Position numbers and translations under genes: made by a program
In this document: one piece after another, positions 1-8,544 of the stretch
Layout of the letters: each line of letters opens with the position of its first letter
Numbering within the stretch: position 1 is the first letter of the stretch
DNA from: an uncultured Rhodocyclaceae bacterium
Lineage (GTDB): Bacteria; Pseudomonadota; Gammaproteobacteria; Burkholderiales; Rhodocyclaceae
Length of the DNA: 64,000 nucleotides
Assembly: GCA_907163075.1 (NCBI GenBank)
Contig: CAJQTY010000001.1
Location: 2,232,001 to 2,296,000, forward strand
Direction of reading: 5' to 3'
The notes under the pieces: model-generated
Database searches by the model: none
Seen by the model: the letters and a program-made list of their open reading frames with translations, nothing else
Told to the model about the DNA's origin: nothing

Positions 1-288
1 GAAGTATCCAGCCTTCCCCAGCCCGAAGATCATGAATTGAGGGAGATTGCACTCGATACAGGATTGTTTGGCTCGAGCATGGTCGGCATGACCATTGGCT
101 ATGGCGTATACGTATGTCATGGCTACTCGAGCTTCAATCGGTTGTCCCATGCGTTTCGGTACGTCCAGCAGTACGAGAAAGCAGGTTCGATTGCCGCTTT
201 TTTGCAACGTGATCTGGAGCATATGGCAGCCCTCGAATACGGCGATGCGCCGTTCGAACTTGATGCCCAGGAGCATCTTCAGCACTGA
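1..288 (+). CDS. C-terminal part of a hypothetical protein (cut by the left edge)
   Basis: The frame is open from base 1, so the true start lies outside the window and 95 residues are visible before the TGA. A TTG at 37 could be read as an internal start, but nothing supports it. The visible part has a Gly/Val/Met-rich segment (SSMVGMTIGYGVYV) that could be a weak membrane or buried segment. An alpha-helical acidic tail rich in Glu, Asp and His follows. I do not recognise a family. Codon use is GC-typical, and a 180-bp gap separates it from the next gene on the same strand. Confidence 0.45.
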   Translation, partial: EVSSLPQPEDHELREIALDTGLFGSSMVGMTIGYGVYVCHGYSSFNRLSHAFRYVQQYEKAGSIAAFLQRDLEHMAALEYGDAPFELDAQEHLQH

Positions 289-469
289 GCGCAAGCACGC
301 CCCGGGATGGTGAATTTTCAGGACCCGGTGCAGTTGTCTGCACCGGGGCAGGGCATTTCCATGCTCCCGTCAACCGCATGAGCTGCGGTGCGTTCGCTAT
401 ACAGACAATGCTTTTCGCGCCGGGCAGCGTATTTCGCGCCCCGCACATTACCCAACACAAGGAACCATC

Positions 470-775
470 ATGTCCCGGAAATTTGAACAAACGACGCTTG
501 ATCACCTCATCATCCGCCGCGCCATGCACAATGCCGCTGGTCAATTTGAGGTCTATTTCTCTGAATTCACCGCCACGTGGCACGATTCAAAGACGAAAAA
601 AAATGTCGACTTCACCGGCACGGTAGACAGCCAAATCTCCCTCAAAACCGCCCAGATTCAAGGCAGCGACGAAGTATATGAATTGAAGAACGTGTTCACG
701 GACATGGAGTTGAGAGCATTCAACTATCTGATCAATTTCGAACACACTGGGCGAGCGCGCGCCGCCGCTGCATAG
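470..775 (+). CDS. Hypothetical protein, 101 aa
   Basis: An ATG at 470 is preceded by a good AAGGA ribosome site about 8 bases upstream, which fixes the start. The product is soluble and mixed alpha/beta in character (QFEVYFSEFTATWHDSK, VDFTGTVDSQISLKTAQIQG), with a short Ala/Arg-rich tail (GRARAAAA). No family is recognised. The next small ORF starts 17 bases after its stop, so the two may be co-transcribed. AT-richer codon use than the downstream imu genes hints at an accessory origin, but the gene is too short to be sure. Confidence 0.5.
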   Translation: MSRKFEQTTLDHLIIRRAMHNAAGQFEVYFSEFTATWHDSKTKKNVDFTGTVDSQISLKTAQIQGSDEVYELKNVFTDMELRAFNYLINFEHTGRARAAAA

Positions 776-791
776 CATTCTGGAGCCGAAA

Positions 792-899
792 ATGGAAGCC
801 CTCCAGCAAGTTCTTTCATACGATTCCTCCGCACAGATTTCTGTGGCAAAGGTGCTGATCGTCGCAGCGCTGCTCTATTACGCCAGCGTGGACTCGTAG
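792..899 (+). CDS. Possible small membrane peptide, 35 aa
   Basis: A short ORF follows the 101-aa gene with a GAG-type ribosome site (tggagccgaaa) before its ATG. It encodes a peptide whose second half is hydrophobic (VAKVLIVAALLYYASV), enough for one membrane segment. It could be a leader, a small membrane protein or chance. Only its spacing and hydrophobic composition support it. Confidence 0.25.
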   Translation: MEALQQVLSYDSSAQISVAKVLIVAALLYYASVDS

Positions 900-927
900 C
901 GGTGCCTGCTGAAGCGAATGGATAGTC

Positions 928-1047
928 GGTCATTCCGGCGAAAGCTGGAATCCGGATACGGCAAATTAGACTATTGTCGCTGTCGTCGTTAACGCGCCGG
1001 CGGGAACCATGGACTTACTGGATTTCCGCTGGCGCGGTAATGACAGG
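928..1047. repeat. Dispersed palindromic repeat of the CATTCCGGCGAAAGC type
   Basis: The left arm (cattccggcgaaagctggaa, from 931) and the right arm (1013-1046, read on the other strand as tgtcattaccgcgccagcgg) are imperfect inverted copies. The same kind of arm occurs at 58,320-58,375 inside a MITE. Arms of this type are scattered in many beta- and gammaproteobacterial genomes. The unit lies between small ORFs and the SOS operon, and no gene is seen in 900-1060 apart from it. Confidence 0.55.
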
Positions 1048-1064
1048 GCATTTTCTCGACGGTT

Positions 1065-1202
1065 TCAGACCTTCTTCAGGAAGCAGGCTTTGAGCATGAA
1101 GTTGCCGGCGTCCATCCGGCAGTCCACTTCATGGCCGCCGCTGCCGATCAGGCGGGGGGAGTGCTCATGAAATTTCAACCTTGAATCGGAGAGATGGCAA
1201 GG
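1065..1202 (-). pseudogene. Possible C-terminal gene remnant
   Basis: On the minus strand an open frame of 46 codons ends in GGHEVDCRMDAGNFMLKACF followed by a short basic tail and TGA. The sequence reads like the C-terminus of a real protein, with ordered hydrophobic and charged residues and three Cys. A stop lies just upstream (1203-1205) and there is no ATG with a ribosome site. I therefore read it as the tail of a decayed gene between the palindromic repeat and the LexA box. The family is not identified. Confidence 0.25.
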
Positions 1203-1286
1203 TTACCACGCCCGCTGCTGAACGATCTGCAGCGATGCGGCCAAGTTCCGTCAGGCAAACGGCCTGTCCTTGCACAACACTAATAG

Positions 1287-1302
1287 CTGTATATAATTAC
1301 AG
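1287..1302 (+). promoter_or_regulatory. LexA (SOS) box
   Basis: The 16 bases read CTGT-atataatt-ACAG, a perfect match to the CTGT-N8-ACAG consensus bound by E. coli-type LexA. The box ends 17 bases before the ATG of the small zinc-ribbon gene that heads the imuA-imuB-dnaE2 cassette. LexA bound here would block transcription until DNA damage, as known for ImuAB/DnaE2 cassettes in other bacteria. No lexA gene is in the window. Confidence 0.9.
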
Positions 1303-1318
1303 TATTCAAGGAGCCGCC

Positions 1319-1501
1319 ATGAGCCTACGCATCATCTGTCCGCATTGCCACCGCCCGATCGATCCGCTGACCCTGGAAGCAGGTTTTAGCGCGGGAGCGC
1401 GCTATCGAATCTGCCCGGAATGCGACGAACCGATGGTGTTGTCCATGGCTGGCGAGGACGATGGCGAAACAGCCCCGGATCGGGAACAGGTACCGGCATG
1501 A
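1319..1501 (+). CDS. Small zinc-ribbon protein heading the SOS mutagenesis operon, 60 aa
   Basis: The ATG at 1319 follows an AAGGAG ribosome site and sits just below the LexA box. Its stop overlaps the imuA start (ATGA), which argues for translational coupling. The product has two CxxC pairs (CPHCHRP near residue 7 and CPECDEP near residue 33), the pattern of a four-cysteine zinc ribbon, and an acidic tail. The ORF can be extended upstream to 1181, but that would run through the LexA box and lacks a ribosome site. Its role is unknown. Being the first gene under SOS control suggests a part in damage tolerance or in operon regulation. Confidence 0.65.
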   Translation: MSLRIICPHCHRPIDPLTLEAGFSAGARYRICPECDEPMVLSMAGEDDGETAPDREQVPA

Positions 1502-2229
1502 ACACCGCGCTTTCCCTCGCGGAGATTCTGGCCCGGCCCGATGTCTGGCGCGCCGATCGCCTGGCGGGCGCGGCGCTTCCCGCGTTTTCCGTGGTTCCCA
1601 GCGGCTTCTCCGCGCTTGATGCCGAGTTGCCGGGCGGCGGCTGGGCGCGCGGAACGCTTGCTGAGGTCCTGGTCGATGACGTCGGGCTCGGCGAGTGTGC
1701 GCTGCTGATGCCGGTACTCGGCAAGATGCGTGAGGAAAGCAAGTGGTCACTGCTGGTGGCGCCTCCGCATCTGCTCAACGGACCGGCCTGGGCGGCGTGC
1801 AATATCGATCTGGCGCGATTGGCGGTGGTCTCGCCGAGACGGCCGCGCGATGCGCTGTGGGCCGCGGAACAAGCGCTGTCGAGCGGTGCCCTGGGGACGC
1901 TGCTGTGCTGGGCGACGGATATCGACGCCCGCCAGGTCCGGCGCCTGGAAGTCGCCGTTGCCGGCAGTCGCACGCTGGCTTTCCTGTTCCGGCCGGCGCG
2001 TGCGCGCGTCGAGTCATCGGCGGCGCCGTTGCGCCTTTTGCTGTCCGCGGGCGGGCACGGCATGCTTGGCGTCGACCTGCTCAAGCGGCGCGGGCCACCA
2101 TGCAGCCGGACGCTCCATCTCGACCTGCCGCGACCACTGCAATGGCGTGAGGACTATGAACCCGCTGTGGCTTGCACTCCATCTGCCGCGCCTTGCGCTC
2201 GAAGCCAGCGCCCCCTTGCCTGCGTCTAG
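1498..2229 (+). CDS. imuA: ImuA, SOS translesion-synthesis accessory protein
   Basis: This 243-aa protein resembles a cut-down RecA core (SALDAELPGGGW, then a degenerate nucleotide-binding stretch DDVGLGECALLM where RecA has its P-loop). ImuA works with ImuB and DnaE2 in error-prone lesion bypass after DNA damage. The start at 1498 overlaps the preceding TGA. Its 3' end overlaps imuB by 74 bases because imuB begins at 2156, a strong sign of one transcript under the LexA box at 1287. The last 25 residues, past the imuB start, are unusually Ala/Cys/Arg-rich and may be a read-through extension of little functional weight. Confidence 0.85.
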   Translation: MNTALSLAEILARPDVWRADRLAGAALPAFSVVPSGFSALDAELPGGGWARGTLAEVLVDDVGLGECALLMPVLGKMREESKWSLLVAPPHLLNGPAWAACNIDLARLAVVSPRRPRDALWAAEQALSSGALGTLLCWATDIDARQVRRLEVAVAGSRTLAFLFRPARARVESSAAPLRLLLSAGGHGMLGVDLLKRRGPPCSRTLHLDLPRPLQWREDYEPAVACTPSAAPCARSQRPLACV

Positions 2230-3631
2230 CGCCGTCGTCGAGCACGGCCGCATCCTTCTTGGCGACGATACGGCGAGGCGGGCAGGAATCGCAAGCGGTA
2301 ACGGCGTGGCGGCGGCACGCATGCTGCTTCCGGCGCTGACGCTGATCGCGCGCAACCCGGCGCGGGAAGCCGCGGCGCTGCATACGCTGGCCTGCTGGGC
2401 GGGAGGCCTGACACCGCGGATCAGCCTGACGCCGGACACCTTGTTGCTGGAGATCGGAGGCTGCCTGCGCCTGTTTGGCGGACTGGACAAACTGGTCGCT
2501 GCCGCGCAGGACGGCGTGCACGCGCAGGGCTTCACGCTCGCGCTGGCCGCGGCGCCGACGCCGATGGGCGCGCAATGGCTGGCGCGGGCTGGAAGCGCGC
2601 GACTGTGCCCTGACGGCGAGAGCATGCGCCGGCACCTGGAGGCCTTGCCGATTGCGCTGCTGCCGGACAAGGCCGCCGCCGCGCTCGCCTGTTTCGGCGT
2701 GCGCACGCTGGGCGATGTGCGCCGGCTGCCTGGCGCGGCGCTCGCCCGGCGCATCGGGATGGAGACGCTTCAGCTCGTGGCGCGCGCCTTCGGCGAGATA
2801 CCGGACCCGCGCGCCGATTTTGTTTTTCCCGAGCAGTTTGCCCTGCCGCTCCAGCTTCCGGCCAGCGTCGATAGCGCTGCCGCGCTGCTCTTTGCCGCGC
2901 GCCGCCTGACCTCGGCGCTGGCCGGCTGGCTCGCCGCGCGGCAGGCCGGGGTGCGCGAGATCAGCCTGCACCTGCAGCATCGTCAGGCCGAGACCGTGCT
3001 GCTCCTGCAGTTTGTCGACCTGACCGCCGATGGCGGACGCTTCGAGCGGATACTGCGCGAGCGGCTGGAAAGCCTGTCGCTGAAGGCCCCGGTCCAATCG
3101 CTCCGCTTGCAGGCGACGAACGTCGCCGCGCTTGCGGGCTGGAATCGAGCCCTCTTCGACGACGCGCATGCCGAGCACGACGCCATCGGCGCCCTGCTCG
3201 AGCGGCTTTCGGCCAGACTCGGGGAGAGGCAGGTTTATCGGGTGAGCGCGCACGACGATCATCGTCCCGAGCACGCCACGCGCCATGCCGCGCCGTTTGC
3301 CAAGAGCGCGCCCGGCGGGCCGGTCCCGTTTCCCCGGCCGCTATGGTTGCTCGACCAGCCGCAGGCGCTGGCCGATGTCGACGGACGCCCCTGGCGCCAG
3401 GGCCCCTTGAAATTGCTGGCCGGCCCGGAGCGCATCGAATCGGGCTGGTGGGATGGTGGCGAAATGGGCAGCAAAACGGGCGAAGAAATGAACGAAGAAG
3501 CGGACAGAAAAGCGACCGGCGACATCCGCCGCGATTATTTCATCGCGCTTTCGGCCACGTCCTGCTGGCTGTGGATCTATCGTGAATGCCGGACGCCGGG
3601 CGGGTGGTATGTGCACGGGTTTTTTTCATGA
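2156..3631 (+). CDS. imuB: ImuB, inactive Y-family polymerase-like protein
   Basis: ImuB is a Y-family polymerase relative that has lost catalysis and acts as the adaptor linking DnaE2, ImuA and the sliding clamp. The 491-aa product starts MNPLWLALHLPRLALEA. Active Y-family enzymes carry the first catalytic Asp at that place, and it is absent here. The little-finger-like region is followed by a C-terminal tail with a Glu/Lys-rich linker (around residue 440) and an aromatic end. I chose the ATG at 2156, as an ORF start at 1730 lies in imuA in another frame. The stop overlaps dnaE2 (ATGA), so the operon is fully coupled. Confidence 0.88.
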   Translation: MNPLWLALHLPRLALEASAPLPASSAVVEHGRILLGDDTARRAGIASGNGVAAARMLLPALTLIARNPAREAAALHTLACWAGGLTPRISLTPDTLLLEIGGCLRLFGGLDKLVAAAQDGVHAQGFTLALAAAPTPMGAQWLARAGSARLCPDGESMRRHLEALPIALLPDKAAAALACFGVRTLGDVRRLPGAALARRIGMETLQLVARAFGEIPDPRADFVFPEQFALPLQLPASVDSAAALLFAARRLTSALAGWLAARQAGVREISLHLQHRQAETVLLLQFVDLTADGGRFERILRERLESLSLKAPVQSLRLQATNVAALAGWNRALFDDAHAEHDAIGALLERLSARLGERQVYRVSAHDDHRPEHATRHAAPFAKSAPGGPVPFPRPLWLLDQPQALADVDGRPWRQGPLKLLAGPERIESGWWDGGEMGSKTGEEMNEEADRKATGDIRRDYFIALSATSCWLWIYRECRTPGGWYVHGFFS

Positions 3632-6600
3632 AGTCCGCCGCCTTGCCGGACTACGCCGAACTGCACTGCCTCTCCAACTTCAGTTTCCTGCGCGGCGCCT
3701 CGCATGCGGAAGAACTGGTCGCGCGTGCGCAGGCCCTCGGCTACGCGGCGCTGGCCATCACCGATCAATGCTCGTTCGCCGGCATCGTGCGCGCGCATGT
3801 AGTGGCCAGGCAGGCGGGCCTCAAGCTGCTGATCGGGACCGAGCTGACCCTGGCCGACGGCATGAAGCTGGTCCTGCTGGCGCAGAATCGCGCCGGTTAC
3901 GGTAACCTCTCGGCGATCATTAGCCTGGGCCGGCGTCGCGCCGGGAAGGGCCGCTATCAGCTGAGCCGTGGCGACCTGGCGCGCGGCGTTGCCGATTGTC
4001 TGGCCCTCTGGATCGCGCCGGCCGAGGCGGCGCCGGAAGAGGGGCGCTGGCTGCAGCACGGCTTTCCGCAACGCTGCTGGATCGCCTTCGAACGCCACCT
4101 GCAGCCGGATGATGGCGAGCGGCTGGCCCGTTTGCGCAGCCTGTCTGCCACCACCGGCATGCCGCTGGTGGCCTGCGGCGACGTGCATATGCACGTGCGC
4201 GGGCGGCGGCCCCTGCAAGATATGCTGACCGCTCTGCGCCTCAAGACTGCCGTAGATTGCGCGGGCCATGCCCTGTTTCCCAATGGCGAACGGCACCTGC
4301 GTACCCGCCTGCAGCTCGGGCGCCGCTATCCGCCCGAACTGCTCGCGGAGACGCTGCGCATTGCCGCGTTGTGTGACTTTTCCCTGGACGAACTGCGCTA
4401 CGAGTATCCGGAAGAGGTCATTCCCGTCGGTCAGACACCTGCCGGATACCTGCGCGCCGAGGTCGGCAAGGGGCTGACCGTGCGTTACCCGGACGGCGTG
4501 CCGGAAAAGGTTGGCCGGCAGATCGAGCATGAGCTGGCGCTGATTGCCGACATGGGCTACGAGGCCTATTTCCTCACCGTCTACGACATTGTCAAATTCG
4601 CCAGGGAACAGGCGATCCTCTGCCAGGGGCGCGGCTCCGCGGCCAATTCGGCGGTGTGCTATGCCCTCGGCATCACCGAAGTCGATCCGGCGCACTCGGA
4701 GATGCTGTTCGAGCGCTTCATTTCACGGGAACGCAACGAGCCGCCCGATATCGACGTCGATTTCGAGCATCACCGGCGCGAGGAAGTCATCCAGTACATT
4801 TATGCCAAGTACGGCCGCGAACGCGCGGCGCTGACGGCGACCGTCATCAGTTACCGGACGCGCTCGGCGTTGCGCGATTGCGGCCGGGCGCTGGGCATCG
4901 ACATCGACCGCATCAACGCCCTGACCTCGTCGCTCGGCTGGTGGGAGCGGCGCGAGGAGCTGGGTGAACGTTTTGCCGCCGTCGGGCTCGACCCGCACAA
5001 CCCGCGTGTCGAAAAGTGGCTGATCCTGGCCAAACAGTTGATGGGCTTTCCCCGCCACCTGTCGCAGCACGTCGGCGGCTTCGTCATCAGCCGGGGGCGC
5101 CTGGACCGGCTGGTTCCAGTCGAAAACGCGGCGATGCCCGAACGCAGCATCATCCAGTGGGACAAGGACGACATCGACGCCCTCGGCCTGATGAAGGTCG
5201 ATGTCCTGGCGCTCGGCATGCTCACCGCCATTCGCCGCGCGCTCGACGAAATCTCCCGGCGGAACGGGCGCCGCCTGCGCATGCAGGACATTCCGCGCGA
5301 TGACCCGGCGGTCTACGAGATGATCGGGCGCGCCGACACGATCGGCGTCTTCCAGATCGAATCGCGCGCCCAGATGTCCATGCTGCCGCGCTTGAAACCG
5401 CGCTGCTTCTACGACCTGGTGATCGAAGTCGCCATCGTGCGCCCGGGGCCGATCCAGGGCGGCATGGTGCATCCCTACCTCAGGCGGCGGCAGGGGCTGG
5501 AGCCGGAAAGCTATCCCTCGGCGGCGGTCAGGTCGGTGCTGCAACGCACGCTCGGCGTGCCCATCTTCCAGGAGCAGGTGATGCAGCTGGCCATCGTCGC
5601 GGCCGGCTTCACGGCGGGCGAGGCCGACCAGTTGCGGCGCTCGATGGCGGCGTGGAAACGGCGCGGCGGCGTCGAGCATTTCCGCGACAGACTGATCGAC
5701 GGCATGCTGGCGCGCCACTATTCGCGCGAATTCGCCGAGGCCATCTTTCGCCAGATCGAAGGCTTCGGCGAATACGGCTTCCCGGAGTCGCACGCGGCGA
5801 GTTTCGCCCTGCTCTGCTACGTCTCGGCCTGGCTCAAATGCCACGAGCCGGCCGCCTTTCTCGCCGGCTTGCTCAATGCCCAGCCGATGGGCTTCTATTC
5901 GGCCTCGCAACTGGTCCAGGACGCACGGCGCCACGGCATCGAGGTGCGCCCGCCGGACGTCCAGCACAGCGCCTGGGGGACCGCGCTGGAAGGAGCCGAC
6001 GGCTCGGTGGTGCGCCTTGGGCTGCGCCAGATCGGGGGCCTGGGCGCCAAGGCCGGGGAACGTATCGCCGCGGCGCGGCCGTTCAGGGATGTGAGTGAGC
6101 TCGCGCGACGCACCGGCGTCAGCCGCGACGATCTGGGCAGACTGGCGGCGGCCGGCGCCCTGGCCGCGCTCGCCGGGCATCGCCGCCAGGCCGCCTGGGC
6201 GGTGGCCGCCGTACCGCTGCAGCGCGATCTGCTGCTGGAAGCGTCAGCCGGCGAAGCGGCGACGGCGCTGGCCGCGCCCGGCGAAGGCGAAGAGCTGGTT
6301 GCCGACTTCGCCACCCTGCGCCTGACCCTGGGCCGCCATCCGCTGAGCCTGCTGCGCCGGCTTCTGGAGCAGCGGCGCTACACGACGGCGTCGGCGTTGC
6401 GCGCTTTCAGCCACAACCAGCCGGCCCGCTGCGCCGGTATCGTCACTTGCCGGCAGCGTCCGGGAACCGCCGCCGGCGTCATCTTCCTGACCCTGGAGGA
6501 CGAAACCGGCCTGGCCAACGTCATCGTCCATCCGAAGCTTGCCGAACGCCAGCGGCGCGAACTGCTGACTGCGCGGCTGCTCGGGGTGCTCGGCGTTTTG

Positions 6601-6699
6601 CAGCGGGAAGGAGAGGTCGTGCATTTGATCGCCAAACGGCTTATGGACCACACTGACCTGCTCGGACGTCTGTCGACCCGCAGCAGGGATTTCCACTGA
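3628..6699 (+). CDS. dnaE2: DnaE2, error-prone DNA polymerase III alpha subunit
   Basis: This is the catalytic polymerase of the SOS mutasome, a C-family enzyme of 1,023 aa (typical length). An N-terminal PHP domain begins near LPDYAELHCLSNFSFLRG. The palm carries GRGSAANSAVCYALGIT (about residue 334) and the catalytic PDIDVDFEHH (about 373), followed by a helix-hairpin-helix region. A C-terminal OB fold (VIFLTLEDETG near 950) is also present. The start at 3628 overlaps the imuB stop. An upstream in-frame ATG-like codon at 3586 would lie inside imuB and is less likely. It is the last gene of the LexA-controlled operon. Confidence 0.93.
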   Translation: MKSAALPDYAELHCLSNFSFLRGASHAEELVARAQALGYAALAITDQCSFAGIVRAHVVARQAGLKLLIGTELTLADGMKLVLLAQNRAGYGNLSAIISLGRRRAGKGRYQLSRGDLARGVADCLALWIAPAEAAPEEGRWLQHGFPQRCWIAFERHLQPDDGERLARLRSLSATTGMPLVACGDVHMHVRGRRPLQDMLTALRLKTAVDCAGHALFPNGERHLRTRLQLGRRYPPELLAETLRIAALCDFSLDELRYEYPEEVIPVGQTPAGYLRAEVGKGLTVRYPDGVPEKVGRQIEHELALIADMGYEAYFLTVYDIVKFAREQAILCQGRGSAANSAVCYALGITEVDPAHSEMLFERFISRERNEPPDIDVDFEHHRREEVIQYIYAKYGRERAALTATVISYRTRSALRDCGRALGIDIDRINALTSSLGWWERREELGERFAAVGLDPHNPRVEKWLILAKQLMGFPRHLSQHVGGFVISRGRLDRLVPVENAAMPERSIIQWDKDDIDALGLMKVDVLALGMLTAIRRALDEISRRNGRRLRMQDIPRDDPAVYEMIGRADTIGVFQIESRAQMSMLPRLKPRCFYDLVIEVAIVRPGPIQGGMVHPYLRRRQGLEPESYPSAAVRSVLQRTLGVPIFQEQVMQLAIVAAGFTAGEADQLRRSMAAWKRRGGVEHFRDRLIDGMLARHYSREFAEAIFRQIEGFGEYGFPESHAASFALLCYVSAWLKCHEPAAFLAGLLNAQPMGFYSASQLVQDARRHGIEVRPPDVQHSAWGTALEGADGSVVRLGLRQIGGLGAKAGERIAAARPFRDVSELARRTGVSRDDLGRLAAAGALAALAGHRRQAAWAVAAVPLQRDLLLEASAGEAATALAAPGEGEELVADFATLRLTLGRHPLSLLRRLLEQRRYTTASALRAFSHNQPARCAGIVTCRQRPGTAAGVIFLTLEDETGLANVIVHPKLAERQRRELLTARLLGVLGVLQREGEVVHLIAKRLMDHTDLLGRLSTRSRDFH

Positions 6700-6849
6700 C
6701 GGCAGCGCGGGCAGGCCGGGAAAACGCCCGGCGGGGAAGTTTCCCGTCAGCATAAAAAGAAATATGCCAGAACATGCCAGAATCGGCGCGTAGCGTTCCG
6801 GGTTGGATTTCGCTGCATCAGCCTTGTTCTGACGAGGGGGCCGGAAACC

Positions 6850-6963
6850 ATGTCCCGCGAGAAACTTCGTATCCGCTTGCGCCAGCTCTGGTCCTGGCTG
6901 CTTTTCCTTGCCTGGCTTGCCGCGCCAACCCTGCGCGTCGCCTTGGATCGCTTCCGGTTCTGA
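6850..6963 (+). CDS. Possible small membrane protein, 37 aa
   Basis: An ATG at 6850 after a purine-rich stretch (gagggggccggaaacc) opens a 37-codon ORF. It has a basic N-terminus (MSREKLRIRLRQ), one hydrophobic helix (LWSWLLFLAWLAA) and a basic tail, the layout of a single-pass inner-membrane peptide. It lies between dnaE2 and the convergent M20 peptidase gene, with the stop only 5 bases from that gene's end. Evidence is composition and start context only. Confidence 0.3.
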   Translation: MSREKLRIRLRQLWSWLLFLAWLAAPTLRVALDRFRF

Positions 6964-6968
6964 GACGC

Positions 6969-8105
6969 CTACTCGGAAACCGACGTTCGGTTGCGTTCGA
7001 TCAGCGTTTCGACCAGGCGGGCGGCCGTTTCCAGGTCGGCAATCCGGATGCTTTCCTGGCAGGTGTGTACAGCGGTCATCCCGATCGCCAGGTCCACAGC
7101 AGTGAGCCCGCGTGCATTGAAAATATTGCAGTCGCTGCCGCCACCGGTGGAAACCAGAGTGGTTTGCAGGCCCAGGTGGCGCATCGCGTCGAGGCATTGC
7201 CTGACGACCGGATCGTTTTCGCCGAGTTTGAACGCGGCATAACTGCGCTTGATGTCGACGTCGACGCGGGCGCCAAATTCGTCGGCGGCCTGTTCGAAAC
7301 AGGCTTTCATGTGCGCGTCCTGGGCGTCCAGCTTGGCATTGGACAGGCTGCGCGCTTCGGCGGTCACTTCCACCTGCTCGGCGACGATGTTGGTGGCGAT
7401 GCCGCCGCGGATCGAGCCGATGTTGGCCGTCGTCTCGGCGTCGATGCGCAGCAGTTGCATGCGCTCGATGGCGCGGGCGGCGACCTGGATGGCGCTGACG
7501 CCGCGTTCGGGATGGAGGCCGGCGTGCGCCGTCCGCCCATGAATCACGGCCCTGATCGCATCCTTCGACGGGCCTTGCAGCGCGATCTGGCCGAGCGGCC
7601 CTTCGGCGTCGAGGACAAAGACGCGTCTGGCCCTGATCCTGCCGTAGTCGAGCCCCTTGGCGCCGTGCATGCCGACTTCTTCGCAGATCGTGAACACCAG
7701 TTGCAGCAGGCCGTGCGCCACGCCGCGTTCGCGAATCCGCCGCACGCCTTCGACGATGGCGGCGATCCCGGCCTTGTCGTCGCCGCCGAGGATCGTCGTC
7801 CCGTCGGAGCGGATGATCCCGTCTGCCACCCGCGGCTGCACATTGGCGCACGGCGTCACCGTATCCATGTGGCAGCAGAACATCAGCGGCTCGCTGCCGT
7901 CGCCGCCGTCGAGCGTGGCGATCAGGTTGCCGGTGTCGCCGCCGGCCTGTTCTCCCGCGCCGTCGAACTCGACCGCGAACCCGAGCGCCTCCAGCTCGTT
8001 GCGCAGGTAGGCGGCAAAGTCGCCTTCCTGCCGCGACGGGCTTGAAATTCTGACCATCGACAGGAACTGGTCGACGAGCCGCTGTGTGGCTGCATGCCCA
8101 TCCAT
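6969..8105 (-). CDS. M20-family peptidase, PepT-like
   Basis: This is a zinc aminopeptidase or amidohydrolase of the M20 family, closest in pattern to the PepT-like (tripeptidase) branch. Metal-site motifs are visible: CCHMDTV (first His-x-Asp), LGGDDKAG (bridging Asp) and CEEVGMHGAKG (catalytic Glu-Glu). A lid/dimerisation domain lies in the middle (SKDAIRAVIHGRTAHAG). The start MDGHAATQRL at 8105 is preferred, because the longer frame to 8141 begins inside the MITE at 8131-8240. The MITE insertion just upstream has probably replaced the native promoter region. Substrate cannot be told from sequence. Confidence 0.85.
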   Translation of the reverse strand: MDGHAATQRLVDQFLSMVRISSPSRQEGDFAAYLRNELEALGFAVEFDGAGEQAGGDTGNLIATLDGGDGSEPLMFCCHMDTVTPCANVQPRVADGIIRSDGTTILGGDDKAGIAAIVEGVRRIRERGVAHGLLQLVFTICEEVGMHGAKGLDYGRIRARRVFVLDAEGPLGQIALQGPSKDAIRAVIHGRTAHAGLHPERGVSAIQVAARAIERMQLLRIDAETTANIGSIRGGIATNIVAEQVEVTAEARSLSNAKLDAQDAHMKACFEQAADEFGARVDVDIKRSYAAFKLGENDPVVRQCLDAMRHLGLQTTLVSTGGGSDCNIFNARGLTAVDLAIGMTAVHTCQESIRIADLETAARLVETLIERNRTSVSE

Positions 8106-8130
8106 GATTTCATGCGTCCTCAAAATATAT

Positions 8131-8240
8131 GGCTCTTTCACCGTTAATTGTTGGTGACTCCGAAAGCCTTACTGTGCATTGAGCGTTTTGGCATGAAACC
8201 AAGCAAAAACGCTTGAACAACAATTAACGGTGAAAGAGCC
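8131..8240. mobile_element. 110-bp MITE with perfect 23-bp terminal inverted repeats
   Basis: Bases 8131-8153 (ggctctttcaccgttaattg plus ttg) are exactly complementary to 8218-8240. The interior of about 64 bp has no gene but contains a weaker internal palindrome (agcgttttgg ... caaaaacgct). GGCTCTTT ends are typical of the ISL3 family, so this looks like a non-autonomous derivative. ISL3 elements make 8-bp target duplications, but the flanks here (aaatatat and taattcta) do not match, so the insertion is old or arose by recombination. Each repeat supplies an outward-facing start-like codon (ATG or GTG then AAA GAG CC). Confidence 0.75.
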
Positions 8241-8289
8241 TAATTCTATGTGCTATCCGCGCGAGAACGCCATCTCCGGAGTAGATCGC

Positions 8290-8415
8290 TTACGCGCTTT
8301 CCGACTTGGCAATGGCCGCGATTTGCCAGTCAAATTTGGCCTTCGCCCAAGTTTGCGATTCATTGCGTTTGTCGCCCTCCGTCTTGCCAGCAGCGATCAT
8401 GAGCGCGCATTCCAT
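8290..8415 (-). CDS. Small ORF or gene remnant, 41 aa
   Basis: On the minus strand an ATG at 8415 opens a 41-codon frame. It begins MECALMIAAGKTEGD, continues with polar residues and QTWAKAKFDWQIAAIA, and ends KSESA. The frame is open upstream for about 20 further codons (FKIAPFGGKAA) before a stop, with no better start. It could be the tail of a decayed gene between the MITE and the IS1634-family element, or a short free-standing protein. The family is not recognised. Confidence 0.3.
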   Translation of the reverse strand: MECALMIAAGKTEGDKRNESQTWAKAKFDWQIAAIAKSESA

Positions 8416-8544
8416 AGCCGCTTTGCCGCCGAATGGAGCGATTTTGAACTGGCTGGATTGGCTAACCCGAGTTTAACGCGCGGTTCAAAGATACCTTATA
8501 AACCAGAAGGTTGCGGTTTAAGAAATTCCCAAGTGGCACTACAC

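Noticed and set aside
2081-3286. 401-codon ORF antisense to imuB
   Set aside because: Shadow frame in high-GC DNA; Arg/Gln-rich composition with no domain and no ribosome site, while imuB on the other strand is clear.
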